Positions 5,076-6,803 of a stretch of DNA of 6,803 nucleotides are shown here, piece after piece. The translations under genes and the position numbers were made by a program. The notes under the pieces were generated by a model that saw nothing but the letters and a program-made list of their open reading frames with translations, did not search any database and was not told where the DNA came from. Source of the stretch: Eshraghiella sp050874365 (GTDB lineage: Bacteria; Bacillota; Clostridia; Lachnospirales; Lachnospiraceae). Location of the stretch: the NCBI GenBank assembly GCA_050874365.1, contig JBNMKN010000101.1, forward strand, positions 1-6,803, in the 5' to 3' direction. Each line of letters begins with the position of its first letter. Position 1 is the stretch's first letter.

Positions 5076-5564
5076 TTGAATGACGTAATTATATATACCG
5101 ACGGTGCCGCAAGAGGCAATCCAAACGGTCCCGGAGGGTACGGTGTTGTACTGGAGTACACCGATAAAAACGGCTTGGTTCATTACAAAGAATTATCACA
5201 GGGTTATAAAAAGACCACCAATAACCGTATGGAGCTTATGGCGGCGATTGCAGGACTTGAAGCCCTTAAGACACCTTGTAACGTAACTTTATATTCCGAT
5301 TCAAAATATCTTGTGGATGCGTTCAGACAGAAGTGGATTGATTCGTGGATAGCCAAGGATTTTAAAAGAGGAAGAAACGAACCCGTTAAGAATCCCGATT
5401 TGTGGAAAAGGCTTCTTAAAGCCAAGGAAAAACACAATGTGGAATTTGTATGGGTAAAGGGTCATGCGGGACATGCGATGAATGAAAAATGCGATATGCT
5501 TGCAACAGGTGCCGCCGACGGAGATAATCTCATTGATGATGTGACACTTGAAAACATTGTTTGA
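5076..5564 (+). CDS. rnhA: Ribonuclease HI
   Basis: A 162-aa RNase HI that cuts the RNA strand of RNA-DNA hybrids (R-loops, primers). All catalytic positions are visible: D9 (YTDGAARGNP), E53 (NNRMEL), D75 (YSDSKYL), H130 (VKGHAGH) and D140 (NEKCDMLA). The spacing from H130 to D140 matches E. coli H124/D134. A Trp-rich handle region (W87, W91, W110) with KRGRNEPVKNPDLW is also present, as in E. coli-type enzymes. The start is TTG at 5076, chosen because GGAGG (5063-5067) lies 8 nt upstream. The nearby ATG at 5080 is in another frame and hits a stop after two codons. The SD lies within the last codons of the MutS-like gene, so the two genes should be co-translated. The C-terminal 15 residues are acidic and slightly longer than the core domain. 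Confidence 0.96.
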   Translation: MNDVIIYTDGAARGNPNGPGGYGVVLEYTDKNGLVHYKELSQGYKKTTNNRMELMAAIAGLEALKTPCNVTLYSDSKYLVDAFRQKWIDSWIAKDFKRGRNEPVKNPDLWKRLLKAKEKHNVEFVWVKGHAGHAMNEKCDMLATGAADGDNLIDDVTLENIV

Positions 5565-5576
5565 ATGTGCTACCAT
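5548..5576 (+). promoter_or_regulatory. Possible promoter for the small membrane protein and alaS
   Basis: TTGAAA (5548-5553), a 17-bp spacer and TACCAT (5571-5576) with an extended TGC just before the -10. It overlaps the end of rnhA and would start transcription near 5583, ahead of both downstream genes. The -10 matches at only 4 of 6 positions, so read-through from 3328-3356 is an equal alternative. Confidence 0.35.
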
Positions 5577-5618
5577 TAACTAAGTGTGTAGTTTACTGGA
5601 AGAAAGGCAGGTCATGAT

Positions 5619-5813
5619 ATGATATTAGCTGATATATATGATTTACTTAATGATGTTTTCTTTGAAGTGCTCAGGCTTGTATTTATAGCTGCCATGATTG
5701 CACTTGCAATTTTTCTCGGAGTAAAGCTTCGCAAACATCATGATAAGAAAAAAGAAATGGAATCAGCCGGTAATGAAGAAAATATAACAGACGATACCGG
5801 TTCAACCATGTAG
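5619..5813 (+). CDS. Small single-pass membrane protein, 64 aa, function unknown
   Basis: ATG at 5619 follows AAAGGCAGG (5603-5611). An acidic/hydrophobic N-terminus leads to one membrane helix (about residues 17-35). A basic stretch (KLRKHHDKKK, 36-45) follows and, by the positive-inside rule, would sit in the cytoplasm. The tail is polar and acidic and ends DDTGSTM. There is no cleavage site, Cys lipobox or known domain. The gene lies between rnhA (54 bp) and alaS (18 bp) and is very likely co-transcribed with alaS. The coding call rests on the SD, the clean frame, the plausible membrane topology and tight packing, not on homology. An upstream ATG at 5614 is followed at once by a stop and is excluded. 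Confidence 0.7.
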   Translation: MILADIYDLLNDVFFEVLRLVFIAAMIALAIFLGVKLRKHHDKKKEMESAGNEENITDDTGSTM

Positions 5814-5831
5814 TAACAGGAGGAAATAGCC

Positions 5832-6803
5832 ATGATAAAGTATGGCGTGAATGAATTAAGAAGAAAATATCTTGAATTTTTTGAAAGCAAAGGACATCTT
5901 AAGATGAACAGTTTTTCACTTGTTCCTCAGAATGATAACAGTCTTTTACTTATCAACGCAGGTATGGCTCCTTTGAAGCCTTATTTTACAGGACAGGAGA
6001 TACCGCCAAGAAAAAGAGTAACAACCTGTCAGAAGTGTATAAGAACAGGTGATATCGATAATGTCGGTAAGACAGCAAGACATCTTACATTTTTTGAAAT
6101 GTTAGGTAACTTCTCGTTTGGTGATTACTTCAAGCATGAGGCAATTAACTGGTCATGGGAATTTTTAACAAAGGTAATCGGTATGGAAGAGGACAGACTC
6201 TATCCTTCAATTTATGCCGATGATGACGAAGCATTTGATATATGGACTAAGGAAGTAGGTGTTCCTGCCGAAAGAATTACAAGATTCTACAGGGATGAGA
6301 ACGGCGATTGCGATAACTTCTGGGAGCATGGTGCAGGTCCTTGCGGTCCATGTTCAGAGATATATTATGACAGAGGAATCAAGTACGGCTGCGGAAAGCC
6401 TGACTGTAAAGTAGGCTGTGACTGTGACCGTTTTATGGAAGTCTGGAACAATGTATTTACACAGTTTGAAAGTGACGGACACCATCATTATACAGAATTA
6501 AAGCAGAAGAATATTGATACAGGTATGGGTCTTGAAAGACTTGCCGTTGTTGTACAGGATGTGGATTCGGTATTTGATATCGATACCATGAAAGCAATCC
6601 GTGATAAGATATGTGAACTTGCCGGAGTTACTTATATGACGGACGAGCATAAGGATGTATCTATAAGACTTATAACAGACCATATCCGTTCGGTTACATT
6701 TATGGCATCTGACGGAATTATTCCTTCTAATGAAGGCCGTGGATATGTTTTAAGAAGACTTTTAAGAAGAGCAGCCCGTCACGGAAGAACTCTAGGTATA
6801 GAC
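5832..6803 (+). CDS. alaS: Alanyl-tRNA synthetase, N-terminal 324 residues, cut by the window end
   Basis: The frame runs open from ATG 5832 to the last base, giving 324 of roughly 880 residues. AlaRS charges tRNA-Ala with alanine in the cytoplasm. The class II catalytic core is visible: LLINAGMAPLKPYFTG (39-54), TCQKCIRTGDIDNVGKTARH (65-84), FFEMLGNFSFGDYF (87-100), WEHGAGPCGPCSEIYYD and the motif 3 stretch NIDTGMGLERL (227-237). The tRNA-recognition region begins at the right edge (RGYVLRRLLRRAARHGR). A four-cysteine insert (C187, C192, C196, C198) lies in the catalytic domain, a feature I recall from clostridial AlaRS. The SD is AGGAGG (5819-5824), 7 nt before the ATG. The editing domain and C-Ala domain lie beyond the window. 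No T-box leader is present in the 18-bp gap. Confidence 0.97.
   Translation, partial: MIKYGVNELRRKYLEFFESKGHLKMNSFSLVPQNDNSLLLINAGMAPLKPYFTGQEIPPRKRVTTCQKCIRTGDIDNVGKTARHLTFFEMLGNFSFGDYFKHEAINWSWEFLTKVIGMEEDRLYPSIYADDDEAFDIWTKEVGVPAERITRFYRDENGDCDNFWEHGAGPCGPCSEIYYDRGIKYGCGKPDCKVGCDCDRFMEVWNNVFTQFESDGHHHYTELKQKNIDTGMGLERLAVVVQDVDSVFDIDTMKAIRDKICELAGVTYMTDEHKDVSIRLITDHIRSVTFMASDGIIPSNEGRGYVLRRLLRRAARHGRTLGID

Noticed and set aside
5573..5599. Hairpin AACTA/TAGTT with outer CCA/TGG after rnhA
   Set aside because: The stem is short and AT-rich with an internal loop and no T-tract, so it is not a convincing terminator.
5814..5831. Possible T-box leader before alaS
   Set aside because: The gap is 18 bp and filled by the SD. 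There is no room for a specifier hairpin or antiterminator.

Overview
The window looks like a chromosomal segment of a low-GC Gram-positive anaerobe, most likely a Lachnospiraceae-type Clostridium relative. This is inferred from the AT-rich coding sequence, strong GGAGG-type ribosome binding sites, the style of the AlaRS and SSB proteins, and the mix of an ISLre2-type transposase with an Rpn-type nuclease remnant. All supported genes lie on the + strand. Species cannot be assigned from the sequence alone.

Left part (1-1481) is accessory. It opens inside a gene whose C-terminal end resembles Rpn (PD-(D/E)XK) nuclease/transposase proteins. That end holds a run of four-residue repeats and an internal SD plus ATG that could express the C-terminal domain separately, as described for the RpnS antitoxins. 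An unrecognised 134-aa protein follows. Around these genes lie four copies of a very GC-rich palindrome (core CCGCCCC-N3-GGGGCGG). Two copies act as plausible terminators, and two are followed by a second inverted repeat built on AAATGTGC/GCACATTT. Between 1312 and 1437 there is a densely self-complementary stretch that looks like a structured leader RNA.

Middle (1482-3281): an apparently full-length ISLre2/UPF0236-type transposase, without recognisable IS ends, stops 21 bp before a single-stranded DNA-binding protein gene. The ssb gene is bracketed by a 13/14-bp inverted repeat whose left arm contains its own Shine-Dalgarno sequence and start codon.

Right part (3328-6803) looks like stable housekeeping DNA. 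A good sigma-A-type promoter drives a membrane-anchored MutS-like ATPase. The gene for ribonuclease HI (TTG start, 2 bp after the MutS-like stop) follows, then a 64-aa single-pass membrane protein and the N-terminal 324 residues of alanyl-tRNA synthetase, cut by the window edge. A second weaker promoter may lie at the end of rnhA. SSB, the MutS-like protein and RNase HI all concern nucleic-acid maintenance, but a shared function is only inferred from proximity.
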